Shown: piece by piece, positions 18,333 to 27,713 of the stretch
Position numbering within the stretch: the first letter of the stretch is position 1
Layout: every line of letters starts with the position of its first letter
Source: Rhodoferax sp.
GTDB lineage: Bacteria > Pseudomonadota > Gammaproteobacteria > Burkholderiales > Burkholderiaceae_C
Direction: 5' to 3'
Assembly: GCA_024235935.1 (NCBI GenBank)
Contig: JACKLL010000007.1
Span: 1-64,000 of the forward strand
DNA: 64,000 nucleotides
Program-made: the position numbers and the translations under genes
Notes under the pieces: model-generated
Told to the model about the DNA's origin: nothing
Databases searched by the model: none
Seen by the model: the letters and a program-made list of their open reading frames with translations, nothing else

Positions 18333-19619
18333 TTGCCCGGCCCCCCCGCCCCCAAGGCGCCGCGCCATGTGCGCGCAAGCGACCTGCGCGCCGCCGCGCG
18401 GCTGGCCACCAGCGCCACGCGGGGAACCACCCGCATCGTCGAAGGCGTACACCAGTCGGTCTGGCGCAGCATGGGCCTTTCGGGCGGCGCCCGGAGCGAG
18501 CGCACGCGGGGCCTGACCGGTTGGGTCTATCGCTGCGTCGACGGCATCACCAGCGCCGTGGGTCTGGGCATCGACACCGCATTGGCGCGGCTCGAACCAC
18601 TGTTCGGCGCCATGGATGCGGCGCCGCCCCAATCCCCGCAGCGCCTGGCGGTGCTGGCCGCGCTCAATGGCGTCATCGGCGACCGGCTGCTGGCCGACGG
18701 CAACCCGCTGGCGCTGCCGATGACACTGCAGCTGGACGGCCACACCCTCGATCCCGACCGGCCGGCGGCGGCTGCCGCGGTGGGCGCAAAGCTCCTGCTG
18801 CTCGTGCATGGCCTGTGCATGAACGACCAGCAATGGCAGACCTGGCGCAAGGCCCCGGACGGGTCTCTGGCGCCAGGCCTGGACCATGGCCAGGCCCTGG
18901 CGCAGGCGCAGGGCTTCACCCCCCTGTACCTGCGCTACAACACGGGCCGCCACGTGGCCGACAACGGACGCGAACTGTCGGACCTGCTGCAGCGGCTGCT
19001 CGCCGCCTGGCCGGAGCCGGTACACGAACTGGTGGTCGTCGCCCACAGCATGGGCGGGCTGGTGACGCGCAGCGCCGTGCACCAGGCGCAGTTGCGCGGC
19101 CAGGACTGGACGGCGCGCCTCACCCGGATCGTCTTCCTGGGTACGCCGCACCATGGCGCGCCGCTCGAGCGCGCAGGCAGCTGGATCGACCAGTTGCTCG
19201 GCAGCACGCGCTGGTCGGCCCCCTTCGCACGGCTGGCGCGGCTGCGCAGCAGCGGCATCACCGACCTGCGCCATGGCCGGGTGCGGGATGATGACGGCGT
19301 CGGGCCCGACCGCTTCAACAGCCCATCGGACACGCGCCGCCATCTGCCGCTGCCGACCGGCGTCGCCTGCCTGGCCGTGGCAGCGACCCTGGCCGGCCGG
19401 CGCAGTCTGCTCGCCGAACGCCTGCTCGGCGATGGCCTGGTGCCGCTGCGCAGCGCACTGGGGCAACACGACGATCCGGCCCGGTCGCTGGCGTTCGGCC
19501 CGCACGACCAGACCATCGCCTACCGCACCGGCCACATGCAGTTGCTCAGCGACCCGGCCGTGGGACGCGCGGTCGCTGAATGGCTGGCGCGCAAGTCCAC
19601 GGCCGACCGCCCCGGATAA
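18333..19619 (+). CDS. Alpha/beta hydrolase (PGAP1/lipase-like)
   Basis: About 428 aa from a TTG at 18333, two bases after the upstream stop; a GTG at 18369 is the alternative. The nucleophile elbow AHSMGG carries the catalytic serine, and [14 protein letters not shown] supplies the oxyanion-hole HG motif near residue 150. A later [12 protein letters not shown] segment probably contributes the acid residue, and a histidine follows near the C-terminus (GHMQLL). No signal peptide is evident. It is an esterase or lipase-like enzyme of unknown substrate. Confidence 0.8.
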   Translation: MPGPPAPKAPRHVRASDLRAAARLATSATRGTTRIVEGVHQSVWRSMGLSGGARSERTRGLTGWVYRCVDGITSAVGLGIDTALARLEPLFGAMDAAPPQSPQRLAVLAALNGVIGDRLLADGNPLALPMTLQLDGHTLDPDRPAAAAAVGAKLLLLVHGLCMNDQQWQTWRKAPDGSLAPGLDHGQALAQAQGFTPLYLRYNTGRHVADNGRELSDLLQRLLAAWPEPVHELVVVAHSMGGLVTRSAVHQAQLRGQDWTARLTRIVFLGTPHHGAPLERAGSWIDQLLGSTRWSAPFARLARLRSSGITDLRHGRVRDDDGVGPDRFNSPSDTRRHLPLPTGVACLAVAATLAGRRSLLAERLLGDGLVPLRSALGQHDDPARSLAFGPHDQTIAYRTGHMQLLSDPAVGRAVAEWLARKSTADRPG

Positions 19620-19812
19620 GAGACTCTCCTACAAGCCACGCCGGCACGCAACTACAGCCCGCAGACGGTGGCCCGCCCATACTGGAAACACGCTTCAGGC
19701 ACAGGGCTCAGCCCGGGGGAACACCGCCCTGAAGCGCACCGCCCTGCCACGGACAAGGTCCACCGCAAGGGGCACGGCAATCCAGACAACAGCAACCGCA
19801 GGAGGAAACCAC

Positions 19813-19986
19813 ATGCTGCATTGGGCTCTCATCTTCTTGGTCGTATCCATCATCGCCGGCGTTTTCGGCTTCACCGGCATTTCCGCGGCCACCGCCGGCA
19901 TCGCAAAGGTCCTTTTCTTCATCGCCATCGCGATCTTCCTGATCTTCCTGGTGCTGGCCTTGATGGGCGGCGCGCTGGTCCTGTGA
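19813..19986 (+). CDS. UPF0391/DUF1328 small membrane protein
   Basis: A 57-aa protein made of two hydrophobic segments separated by [14 protein letters not shown], the hallmark of the YtjA/UPF0391 family. Function is unknown; homologues are often stress-induced inner-membrane proteins. A strong GGAGG (19801-19805) lies eight bases ahead of the ATG. It stands alone between a hydrolase and htpG, followed by two GC-rich hairpins. Confidence 0.88.
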   Translation: MLHWALIFLVVSIIAGVFGFTGISAATAGIAKVLFFIAIAIFLIFLVLALMGGALVL

Positions 19987-19990
19987 CCCG

Positions 19991-20050
19991 GCCCCGGCCT
20001 GGCCGGGGCACTCCGCAGGCGCGGCAGCGGGGCTTCCAGCGCCCCGCTGC
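19991..20050 (+). terminator. Two GC-rich hairpins after UPF0391 gene
   Basis: GCCCCGGCC/GGCCGGGGC (19991-20009) has almost no loop. GCAGCGGGGC/GCCCCGCTGC (20024-20033 with 20041-20050) has a seven-base loop. They start five bases after the stop codon. No clear T-run follows, so termination strength is uncertain. Confidence 0.5.
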
Positions 20051-20059
20051 TGCGCAGCT

Positions 20060-20088
20060 CTTGAAATCCACCCCATCGCCCATAATTA
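20060..20088 (+). promoter_or_regulatory. Sigma-32-like heat-shock promoter for htpG
   Basis: CTTGAAA (20060-20066) matches the sigma-32 -35 element exactly. After 12 bases CCCATAATTA (20079-20088) resembles the CCCCATnTA -10 element. The site lies about 75 bases ahead of the htpG ATG, where a heat-shock promoter is expected. Confidence 0.6.
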
Positions 20089-20161
20089 CGGGTTTCCGGT
20101 GGGGTGGCCATGGCGCTTGAACGCACAGCCATTCCGTTTCTCCGACTGTGAATCGAGTCCC

Positions 20162-22153
20162 ATGAGCAAACAAACACTTTCCTTCCAGGCCGAAGTCGCG
20201 CAACTGCTGCACCTGGTCACCCATTCGCTGTACTCCAACAAGGAAATTTTCCTGCGGGAGTTGATCTCCAATGCCTCAGACGCCTGCGACAAGCTGCGTT
20301 TCGAGGCCATCAACGATCCCGGCCTGTTCGAAGACGCCCCCAACCTCGAGGTCCGTGTCACGCTCGACAAGAAGGCCCGCACGCTGACCATCACCGACAA
20401 CGGCATCGGCATGACGGAGCAGGAAGCGATCGACAACCTGGGCACCATCGCCAAGAGCGGCACCAAGGACTTCGTCTCCAAGCTCACCGGCGACCAGAAG
20501 GCCGACTCGCAGCTGATCGGCCAGTTCGGCGTCGGCTTCTATTCCGGATTCATCGTCGCCGACAAGATCACGGTGGAGTCGCGACGCGCCGGCATGGAGA
20601 AGCAGCACGGCGTGCGCTGGATCAGCGGCGGTGCGGGCGACTTCGAGGTCGAGACCATCGAGCGTGCCCAGCGCGGCACCAGCGTCACGCTGCACCTGCG
20701 GGAAGACGCCGAAGACTACACCGGCAGCTGGAAGGTGAAGGGCATCATCAGCAAGTATTCCGACCACATCAGCCTGCCCATCCTGATGCAGAAGGAGGAG
20801 TGGCGGGAAGGCGAGAAGATCGAAGGCGACGCATCCGGCGCCACCAAGGGCGGCGAGATGGTCGTCACCGACGAGTGGGAAACCGTCAACAAGGCCAATG
20901 CGATCTGGTCACGGCCCAAGAAGGACGTCACGCCCGAGCAATACAACGACTTCTACAAGCAGATCAGCCACGATTTCGAGGATCCGCTGGCCCACACCCA
21001 TAACCGGGTCGAAGGCAGCACCGAATACACGCAGCTGCTGTACATCCCGTCCAAGGCACCGTTCGACCTGTGGAACCGCGACAAGAAGGGCGGCCTCAAG
21101 CTGTACGTCAAGCGCGTCTTCATCATGGACGACGCCGAGGCGCTGCTGCCGACCTACCTGCGCTTCGTCAAGGGTGTGGTCGACTCCGCCGACCTGCCGC
21201 TGAACGTCAGCCGCGAGCTGCTGCAGGAAAGCCGCGACGTCAAGGCGATCCGCGACGGCTGCACCAAGCGCGTGCTCAGCATGCTGGAGGATCTGGCGCG
21301 CAACGACAAGCCGGTCGAACCCAAGGCCGCCGAGGGCGACGACGCGGTGACCGACGTGGTCAGCGAAGAGGACAAGGCTGCTGCCACGGCCCATGCCGGC
21401 AAGTACAGCAAGTTCTACGCCGAGTTCGGCGCGGTGCTCAAGGAAGGCCTGGGCGAAGACTTCGCCAACAAGGACCGCCTGGCCAAGCTGCTGCGTTTTG
21501 CATCCACCACCACCGATGCGGTGAGCGTCAGCTTTGCCGACTACAAGGCGCGCATGAAGGAGGGCCAGGAGGCGATCTACTACATCACCGCCGACTCGCT
21601 GGCCGCGGCCAGGAACAGCCCGCAGCTCGAGGTGTTCAAGAAAAAGGGCATCGAGGTGCTGCTGATGACCGACCGGGTCGACGAGTGGGCGCTGAACTAC
21701 CTGACCGAATTCGACGGCACGCCGCTGCAAAGCGTGGCCAAGGGTGCGGTTGACCTGGGCAAGCTGCAGGACGAGGCAGAGAAGAAGGCGGCCGAGGAAG
21801 CCGCCGAAGCCTTCAAGCCGCTGCTGGCCAGGCTCAAGGAAGCACTCAAGGACAAGGCCGAGGACGTGCGCGTCACCACGCGCCTGGTCGACAGCCCGGC
21901 CTGCCTGGTGGTGCAGGACCACGGCATGAGCACGCAGCTCGCGCGCATGCTCAAGCAGGCCGGCCAGCAGGCGCCCGACATGAAGCCGGTGCTCGAGGTC
22001 AATGCCGAGCACGCATTGGTCAAGAAGCTCGAGGGCTCGGTGCATTTCAACGACCTGGCCCACATCCTGTTCGACCAGGCACTGCTGGCCGAAGGCGGCA
22101 TGCCGGAAGATCCGGCCGCGTATGTCAAACGCGTCAACGCACTGCTGACGTAA
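20162..22153 (+). CDS. htpG: Molecular chaperone HtpG (Hsp90)
   Basis: A 663-aa ATP-dependent dimeric chaperone of the cytoplasm. Its GHKL ATPase motifs are [34 protein letters not shown] and [15 protein letters not shown]. The middle domain includes the [17 protein letters not shown] segment. It is somewhat longer than the E. coli protein (624 aa), as usual in betaproteobacteria. The ATG at 20162 gives the normal [12 protein letters not shown] start. The sigma-32-like promoter upstream predicts heat induction. Confidence 0.97.
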   Translation: MSKQTLSFQAEVAQLLHLVTHSLYSNKEIFLRELISNASDACDKLRFEAINDPGLFEDAPNLEVRVTLDKKARTLTITDNGIGMTEQEAIDNLGTIAKSGTKDFVSKLTGDQKADSQLIGQFGVGFYSGFIVADKITVESRRAGMEKQHGVRWISGGAGDFEVETIERAQRGTSVTLHLREDAEDYTGSWKVKGIISKYSDHISLPILMQKEEWREGEKIEGDASGATKGGEMVVTDEWETVNKANAIWSRPKKDVTPEQYNDFYKQISHDFEDPLAHTHNRVEGSTEYTQLLYIPSKAPFDLWNRDKKGGLKLYVKRVFIMDDAEALLPTYLRFVKGVVDSADLPLNVSRELLQESRDVKAIRDGCTKRVLSMLEDLARNDKPVEPKAAEGDDAVTDVVSEEDKAAATAHAGKYSKFYAEFGAVLKEGLGEDFANKDRLAKLLRFASTTTDAVSVSFADYKARMKEGQEAIYYITADSLAAARNSPQLEVFKKKGIEVLLMTDRVDEWALNYLTEFDGTPLQSVAKGAVDLGKLQDEAEKKAAEEAAEAFKPLLARLKEALKDKAEDVRVTTRLVDSPACLVVQDHGMSTQLARMLKQAGQQAPDMKPVLEVNAEHALVKKLEGSVHFNDLAHILFDQALLAEGGMPEDPAAYVKRVNALLT

Positions 22154-22297
22154 TCCGCAGCGTCGCCGGGCGACCGCAAGGCCGCCCGCGCGGCTTGCCG
22201 GGCTGGCAAGCGTGCACCATGGCATTTGCGGGAATGGATGCCAACCCTAGAATGCACCAGGGACACCGGCCATTCAGAACTGCCGGTCCCGTCCAGG

Positions 22298-23221
22298 ATG
22301 CACACACACGCCATTCCCGACACCATCGCCCACGAGCTGCTCGCGATAGCGGATGCCGCGCCGTTGCTGGTGTTCCTGTTCGACGGCGACGACCGGCTGC
22401 GCTATGCCAACGATGCCTTCCGGAGCAGTTTCGCGCTGGCGCCGGACGCCTTCCCCAGCTGGTCCGAACTGATGACCCACTGTCACACGGAAAAGGTCGG
22501 CGCCTTGATCAACACGCCGGATTTCCCCACGTGGCTCGCGTCGGCCCGCTCGCGCCGGGGCAAGTCACCGTACCGCGCCTTCGAGGCCGACCTGTGCGAC
22601 GGGCGCTGGGTATGGATCACCGAGACCTTGCGCGCCGACGGCTGGATGCTGTGCATCGGCAGCGACATCACCGATCTCAAGGCCAGCGGACGCGCGTTGC
22701 GGCAGTCCCGTGACCTCGCCATTCGGGCCGCCCAGACCGACGCGCTGACCGGCATCAGCAACCGCCCCCACATGACGGCCCAGCTCGAACAGCGGCTTGC
22801 GCAGGTGCGCCAGCGCAGCCAGATGTGCGGCATCGCGCTGATCGACCTGGACGAGTTCAAATGCATCAACGATCGCTACGGACATCCGTCGGGCGACCTG
22901 GTGCTGCAGCATTTTGCCCGCACGGTGCAGCAGGCGCTGCGCCACGAGGACGGCTTCGGCCGGGTCGGTGGCGAAGAGTTCCTGCTGTTGCTGCCGCGCA
23001 TCGACACCGCCGGCATGGAGGCCATCATCAGGCGCATCATGGCCTTGTTGCGCGACGCATCACCGTTGCCCGCACATCCGGAGTTCCGCTTTACCTTTTC
23101 CGCCGGGCTGGGCGTGCTGCTGCCCCACGATACGCCGAGCACGGCCTACAGCCGGGTCGACAAGGCGATGTACCAGGCCAAGGCGGCAGGTCGAAACGGC
23201 TTTCGCTGGGCACAGGCCTGA
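22298..23221 (+). CDS. PAS-GGDEF diguanylate cyclase
   Basis: About 307 aa. A PAS-like sensor occupies residues ~10-130 and a GGDEF domain ~145-305. The catalytic motif is GGEEF, and an inhibitory RxxD site (RHED) lies exactly five residues before it, so product inhibition by c-di-GMP is expected. No membrane segment or signal peptide is present, so it is cytoplasmic. The start at 22298 is chosen over one 24 codons upstream because PAS begins shortly after it; neither has a good ribosome-binding site. Confidence 0.88.
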   Translation: MHTHAIPDTIAHELLAIADAAPLLVFLFDGDDRLRYANDAFRSSFALAPDAFPSWSELMTHCHTEKVGALINTPDFPTWLASARSRRGKSPYRAFEADLCDGRWVWITETLRADGWMLCIGSDITDLKASGRALRQSRDLAIRAAQTDALTGISNRPHMTAQLEQRLAQVRQRSQMCGIALIDLDEFKCINDRYGHPSGDLVLQHFARTVQQALRHEDGFGRVGGEEFLLLLPRIDTAGMEAIIRRIMALLRDASPLPAHPEFRFTFSAGLGVLLPHDTPSTAYSRVDKAMYQAKAAGRNGFRWAQA

Positions 23222-23260
23222 GGACCGGCGGGCCAGGCACGCCCCCCGGCTGCGGCCGCC

Positions 23261-24007
23261 TCACGGCGCCCGCAACATGCGCGCCGGCACCAGGCCGCGC
23301 TTGCCGTTGTCGAGGCTCACATCGTAGGCCAGCTCCGGCCCGTCACGCCCCTTGACCTGGCGGATCCGATTGACTTTCGCGCGTACCCACTGGCTGCCGT
23401 AACGGGCCATGACGGACTGCCCGACCGCGAACTCGGCCCTGAGCGCAGGCGTGGCGACATTGCGTGCTGCCGCCGCACCAGCGCCGGGGGCTGCCGCCCC
23501 GGCAGCCGGCCTGCCGCCCTTCGGGCACAGCACCTCCCATTGCTGCGAGATCCCCAGGCCCCCGCTGGCGTTGTCGCGCCCGACCACCTTGCCCTTGGCA
23601 TCGCGCCATTTGCTGCGTCCACCGCCGATGTCGCTCTGGTCCCACACACCGGCCAGCCGGTAGGTGTTGCCGTCGATGGCCGTGATCCGTCCAGCCGTGC
23701 AGTCGGCGCTGGCGCGGTAGACCTTTTTCAGGTCATGGTCGCGCAATGCCTGCGCGACGCATCCGGCATCGCCCGGCTGCCAGTTGGCGCACCAGCCTTC
23801 GATCTCCGCACGGGTGATGCGCGCCATCGCCACAGCCTGCGCGGTGTCGGTACCGGTCTGGGAATAGATGCCGGGATTGACGCACTTGCTGCACAGGGCC
23901 AGCCATTGCGCGGACACCGCGGCGTGCCCCAGCACCAGCACGGCGGCAACGACGCCTCGCGACACGATCCGCACTGGATGAATGGCAGGCAGGCGACGAC
24001 AGGGCAT
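23261..24007 (-). CDS. Secreted hypothetical protein, cysteine-rich N-terminal half
   Basis: A 248-aa protein not assigned to a known family. A signal peptide covers about residues 1-33 (hydrophobic VVAAVLVLGHAAVSA). The mature part begins with a CSKC pair and further single cysteines (WCANW, GCVAQ, DCTAG, LCPKG), suggesting periplasmic disulfides. A Gly/Ala-rich linker separates this from a C-terminal domain of ~60 residues with a small beta-barrel look (GQSVMARYGSQWVRAKVNRI, YDVSLDNGKRGLVPARML). AAGGAG precedes the ATG. Function unknown. Confidence 0.75.
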   Translation of the reverse strand: MPCRRLPAIHPVRIVSRGVVAAVLVLGHAAVSAQWLALCSKCVNPGIYSQTGTDTAQAVAMARITRAEIEGWCANWQPGDAGCVAQALRDHDLKKVYRASADCTAGRITAIDGNTYRLAGVWDQSDIGGGRSKWRDAKGKVVGRDNASGGLGISQQWEVLCPKGGRPAAGAAAPGAGAAAARNVATPALRAEFAVGQSVMARYGSQWVRAKVNRIRQVKGRDGPELAYDVSLDNGKRGLVPARMLRAP

Positions 24008-24125
24008 GGCAGTCTCCTTCGCGTTCGAACCCCGGATTCTGCGACAAATCCCGCGCGCGCACCACCGACCCGACCGCCGCCATCCGGCACCCGAGCGCCG
24101 GGCGCAAGCGCGAGATCCCTTTCGC

Positions 24126-25826
24126 TCAGGAAGGCGGCGCAGACGGCTGCGCGTACGTGAAGGCGTCGTGCACGCTCAGGAATATGCGCCCGTCCAGGCG
24201 CTGCCCCAGCGCCGTGCTGCGCAGCCGGTCCATGACCGGCCCCTTGACCTCGGCCAGCATCAAGACGATGCCGCGCGTCGCCAGGCTGCGTTCGAGTTCG
24301 GTCAGCACCTCCAGTGCGGTGGCATCGATCTGGTTGACGGCAGAGCAGATCAGCAGCACCTGACGCAGCGCAGGATCCAGCCGCAACTCGTCGCCGATGC
24401 GGTCCTCGACCACGGTGGCATTGGCAAAGAACAGGCTCTCGTCCACCCGCAGCGCGAGCAGGCCCGGGACCGTCTCGACCTTGTGGCGCAGGACGTTGCG
24501 GAAATGCTCCGTGCCCGGCACCCGGCCCACCACGGCCATGTGCGGACGGCTGCTGCGCCACACCAGCGCGCCCAGCGACAAGGCCACGCCGGCCAGAATG
24601 CCGGCCTCCACGCCCAGCGCCATGACACCCAGCGCGGTGCCCAGCAACGACAGGGCGTCGGCACGGTCGTAGCGCCAGGCGCGGCGAAAGGCATCGACAT
24701 CGATCAGCGATGTGACCGCCACGATGATGGTGGCGGCCAGCACCGCATGCGGCAGATGGAAGAACAGCCCCGTGAACGCGGCGATCACCAGGGCCATCAA
24801 GGCGGCAGACACCACGCCGGCCAGCGGCGTATGCGCACCAGCCGCGAAATTCACCACTGACCGGGCAAAACCGCCGGTGACCGGATAACCACCCGACAAG
24901 GCGCTGGCCACGTTCGCCACGCCCAGGCCCAGCAACTCGCGGTTGGGCACGATCCGCTGCTGGCGCTTGAGCGCCAGCGACTGCGCCACCGACACGCTTT
25001 CGACAAAGCCGACCAGCGCAATCAACAGCGCCGGCAACCACAGCAATTCCAGCATCGGTGCATCGGGCAGCGCCAGCGACAGCTGCGGCAAGCCCCGCGG
25101 GACCTCTCCCACCACGGCGATGCCCGCGGTGCGATCCAGTCCGCCGTAACCGACGATGGCCGTGGACACCACGACGGCGAGCATCGGTGCCAGCTTGGCC
25201 AGCACGGCGGCGGTTGCGTCAGGTACACCTGCGCGCACCAGCAGCGGGGCCATTGCGCTGCGGGCCAGCAGCAGGAATGCCAGCGTCGCCATACCGATGA
25301 CCAGCGTCGGCCACTGGGTCTGCGGCAAGGCAGCCAGCAGTGCGGAGAGCTTCTCCAGCACGCCGGAACCGGGGGCCCGCACACCCAGGATATGGGACAG
25401 CTGGCCAATCGCGATCAGGATCGCCGACCCGGTGATGAAGCCGCTGATGACCGGATGGCTCAGGAAGTACGCGAGAAAACCCAGCCGCAGGGCGCCGAAG
25501 GCCAGCAGCATCCCGCCCGAGATCAGCGCCAGCTGCATCGCCATCGTCGCGTACTCGGCGCTGCCCGATTGCGCCAGCGGCTGCAAGGCGCTGGCCGTCA
25601 TCAGCGAGACCACGGCGACCGGCCCCACCGCCAGTGTCATGCTCGACCCCAGCGCGGCATAGGCCACCAGCGGCAGGATGCTCGCATACAGCCCGACCTG
25701 GGGCGGCAGTCCGGCCAGCATGGCATACGCCAGGCTTTGCGGGATCAGCATGACGGTGACGATCAGGCCGGCGGTCAGATCGCCGGCCAGCCACGCCCGC
25801 CGATAGTCACGCAGCCAGGCGGGCAT
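24126..25826 (-). CDS. SulP family anion transporter with STAS domain
   Basis: A 566-aa inner-membrane transporter with about 12-14 hydrophobic segments, including the SulP motif LIPQSLAYAMLAGLPPQVGLYAS near the N-terminus, and a cytoplasmic STAS domain from ~residue 440 (LLICSAVNQIDATALEVL). SulP proteins move sulfate, bicarbonate or other anions. It starts eight bases after the YeeE-like gene stop, so it belongs to the yeeE-yeeE-sulP operon. Sulfate or sulfite is the likely cargo by context. Confidence 0.9.
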   Translation of the reverse strand: MPAWLRDYRRAWLAGDLTAGLIVTVMLIPQSLAYAMLAGLPPQVGLYASILPLVAYAALGSSMTLAVGPVAVVSLMTASALQPLAQSGSAEYATMAMQLALISGGMLLAFGALRLGFLAYFLSHPVISGFITGSAILIAIGQLSHILGVRAPGSGVLEKLSALLAALPQTQWPTLVIGMATLAFLLLARSAMAPLLVRAGVPDATAAVLAKLAPMLAVVVSTAIVGYGGLDRTAGIAVVGEVPRGLPQLSLALPDAPMLELLWLPALLIALVGFVESVSVAQSLALKRQQRIVPNRELLGLGVANVASALSGGYPVTGGFARSVVNFAAGAHTPLAGVVSAALMALVIAAFTGLFFHLPHAVLAATIIVAVTSLIDVDAFRRAWRYDRADALSLLGTALGVMALGVEAGILAGVALSLGALVWRSSRPHMAVVGRVPGTEHFRNVLRHKVETVPGLLALRVDESLFFANATVVEDRIGDELRLDPALRQVLLICSAVNQIDATALEVLTELERSLATRGIVLMLAEVKGPVMDRLRSTALGQRLDGRIFLSVHDAFTYAQPSAPPS

Positions 25827-25834
25827 GGCGGTTC

Positions 25835-26278
25835 TCAGCGCGCGCCCTGCGTCTGCACGGCAGGTGCATTCGCCTTGCCGATGGCATCGAACAGCCACAT
25901 GCCGGCCAGCATCGCCAGCACGAACACGGCCGCCTGCCAGTGTCCGGCCCCCAGGGAGACCAGCGCCGGACCCGGGCAGAAACCTGCGAGCCCCCAGCCC
26001 ACGCCGAACGCCAGGCTGCCCAACACCAGCGGCCGGTCGATGTGCCCCGGTCCTGGCAGGTGCATGGCGCCTCCCAGAAACGATGTCGTGCGCTTGCGGG
26101 CCACGGCAAACGCACATACGCCAACCGCAATGGCACCGCCCATGACCAGCGCCAGCGACGGGTCCCAGGAGCCTGCGAGATCGAGAAAGCCCAGCACCTT
26201 GCCTGGGTCGGTCATGCCGGCCAGGATCAGGCCGACGCCAAACAGCAGGCCGACCAGAAATTCAACGAAACGGTTCAT
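25835..26278 (-). CDS. YeeE/YedE family protein, C-terminal-half type (DUF6691)
   Basis: A 147-aa membrane protein with about four spans and the conserved cysteine motif GFCPGPALVSLGAG. It corresponds to one half of YeeE/TsuA, the thiosulfate importer in which conserved cysteines hand thiosulfate through the membrane. The other half is the gene just upstream. Split two-gene YeeE systems are common next to sulfide-responsive regulators. Import of thiosulfate or another sulfane-sulfur species is the family-based inference. Confidence 0.88.
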   Translation of the reverse strand: MNRFVEFLVGLLFGVGLILAGMTDPGKVLGFLDLAGSWDPSLALVMGGAIAVGVCAFAVARKRTTSFLGGAMHLPGPGHIDRPLVLGSLAFGVGWGLAGFCPGPALVSLGAGHWQAAVFVLAMLAGMWLFDAIGKANAPAVQTQGAR

Positions 26279-26308
26279 CGTGGTGTGCTCCGGTGATGGG
26301 TTGCCACA

Positions 26309-26740
26309 TCAGGCCAGCAAGTGCCGGACCAGGTAGACGACGGCGATGCCGCTGCCCATGAAGCTCAGGGTCGCCACCAGCGAGCGGGGCGACAATTGCG
26401 CCAGGCCGCACACGCCGTGGCCGCTGGTACAGCCGGACGCCGCACGCGTGCCCACACCCACCAGCAGGCCGGCGATCACCAGCACCGGCCATCCGCCATC
26501 GAAGCGCGGGACCACCGGCGCCGCAAACAGCGCATAGGCGCTGGGCGCGAGGATCAGGCCGAGCAGAAACGACAGTCGCCACCGGGTATCGGCGGGACGC
26601 CGGGCCAGCAAGCCGCCGAGGATGCCGCTGATGCCCAGGATGCGGCCGTTGAACAGAATGAACAGGGCCGCAGCCCCTCCGATCAGAATGCCGCCGGCCA
26701 GTGAGGTCCAGGGGGTGAAGTGGTTCCAGTCGATGTGCAT
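26309..26740 (-). CDS. YeeE/YedE family protein, N-terminal-half type
   Basis: A 143-aa membrane protein with four predicted spans. The conserved cysteine motif [17 protein letters not shown] is near residue 103 and is characteristic of YeeE/TsuA thiosulfate transporters. The ATG at 26740 ([11 protein letters not shown]) fits the family; a TTG two codons upstream is possible. It is the first gene of the yeeE-yeeE-sulP unit, and an operator-like palindrome lies about 115 bases upstream. Confidence 0.88.
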   Translation of the reverse strand: MHIDWNHFTPWTSLAGGILIGGAAALFILFNGRILGISGILGGLLARRPADTRWRLSFLLGLILAPSAYALFAAPVVPRFDGGWPVLVIAGLLVGVGTRAASGCTSGHGVCGLAQLSPRSLVATLSFMGSGIAVVYLVRHLLA

Positions 26741-26854
26741 GGGCAAGTGTCGCGTGGGTCGGTCAGGTGGGTCCGAGGTGCAGGCTTCGGCGCGGCAGTG
26801 GCGACCGGTTCGCGCTCACCCCCAGGGGACGCTGCGCCGGTCGGCACCGGCCGG

Positions 26855-26873
26855 ATCATACCCCTGCCGGTAC
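26855..26873 (-). promoter_or_regulatory. Predicted promoter -10 and CsoR-family operator for yeeE operon
   Basis: On the minus strand TATGAT (26855-26860) is a 5/6 -10 hexamer. It abuts the imperfect palindrome ATACCC-CTGC-CGGTAC (26858-26873), which matches 10 of 12 arm positions of the ATACCC-N4-GGGTAT operator before the adaptor gene. Placement of the operator in the spacer, running into the -10, is the same at both promoters. The -35 element is weak. Confidence 0.5.
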
Positions 26874-26917
26874 ATTGACCTGCTTGCCCGGCACTCCGTC
26901 GGCAGTCCGCGACCGGC

Positions 26918-27208
26918 TCAGCGGAGCTTGCCGAGCATGGCCTCCATGTGTCCCATCATGTGGGCCAGGTCGTCCGACGCGCCGGCCTTGTCGCCCAGCC
27001 GCTCGCCGAGCTCCTGTTCGATGAAACACACGGTCATGCGCACGTAGGCGCTGTCCAGGGCCTTGCGCACCGCCGACATCTGGCCCGCGATCGCCAGACA
27101 GTCGTCCCCCTCTTCGATCATGCGTTGCACACCGCGCAATTGACCCTCGGCCCGCTTGAGGCGGTGCAACAGGTCGGTGCGCGTCTTCTGGTCGCTGAGA
27201 ATCGTCAT
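26918..27208 (-). CDS. CsoR/RcnR-family (DUF156) repressor lacking metal ligands
   Basis: A 96-aa all-helical repressor starting MTILSDQ, with family segments LKRAEGQLRGVQRMIEEGDDC and QMSAVRKALDSAYV. Cys37 aligns with the first ligand of CsoR, but the CsoR histidine position is Phe62 and the third ligand position is Glu66. A second cysteine is present at 61. Cu(I) or Ni sensing is therefore unlikely. A thiol- or persulfide-based switch, as in CstR, is more plausible, although CstR spaces its cysteines differently. It is the last gene of the SQR/RND operon and the likely reader of the ATACCC-N4-GGGTAT sites. Confidence 0.82.
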   Translation of the reverse strand: MTILSDQKTRTDLLHRLKRAEGQLRGVQRMIEEGDDCLAIAGQMSAVRKALDSAYVRMTVCFIEQELGERLGDKAGASDDLAHMMGHMEAMLGKLR

Positions 27209-27260
27209 GGCGCAGTGGGCCGCAGCGCGGCTGGGGGTGGTCGGACGCGCCATTATCCGG

Positions 27261-27710
27261 TCACTTCAGAACCACGCCGTTCACGTCCAGCACCCGCACC
27301 GTGATCGGGATCGCAGCACCGACGCTTTGCGTCACGGTGCAGAAGTCCTCGAACTGCGCCAGCACCCGGTCCAGATGCTGCAGCGCGTCGCCTGCAACGC
27401 CCAGGTGCAGGCCGACCCGCATGCCCAGCACGCGCAAGCGGCCTTCGGAATTGCGGCCGACTTCGGCCTGCACATCACAGCGGATCGGCTCGGGGGCCTG
27501 CTTGAACTTGCGCAGCGCAAACAGCAACGAGTCGCTCAGGCAGTTGCCGACGGCCGCCGCCAGCAACTGCACCGGCGAAGGCCCGGCCCCCTGGCCCAGC
27601 GGCGGCGGCTCATCGGCCAGCCAGTCCGGCGCGTCGCCGCCGAACGCCATCGTAAACTGGTAGTCCTGGCGCTGGACCAGGCGGACGGTCTCCTGGCTGC
27701 TGCCGCCCAT
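27261..27710 (-). CDS. OsmC family protein
   Basis: A 149-aa protein of the OsmC/Ohr fold, which reduces organic or persulfide-type peroxides through a cysteine pair. Cys57 (AVGNCLSDSL) and Cys124 (EDFCTVTQSV) are at the family's catalytic positions. It begins three bases after the DUF2892 gene and precedes the CsoR-family repressor. In a sulfide-oxidation operon it could handle organic persulfides or peroxides formed by SQR; this is inference from context. Confidence 0.87.
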   Translation of the reverse strand: MGGSSQETVRLVQRQDYQFTMAFGGDAPDWLADEPPPLGQGAGPSPVQLLAAAVGNCLSDSLLFALRKFKQAPEPIRCDVQAEVGRNSEGRLRVLGMRVGLHLGVAGDALQHLDRVLAQFEDFCTVTQSVGAAIPITVRVLDVNGVVLK

Positions 27711-27713
27711 GGC

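Noticed and set aside
26918..27208. Copper (CsoR) or formaldehyde (FrmR) sensor
   Set aside because: The histidine and third-ligand positions are Phe and Glu; copper and formaldehyde sensors need the histidine or adjacent ligands, and the neighbours are sulfur genes.
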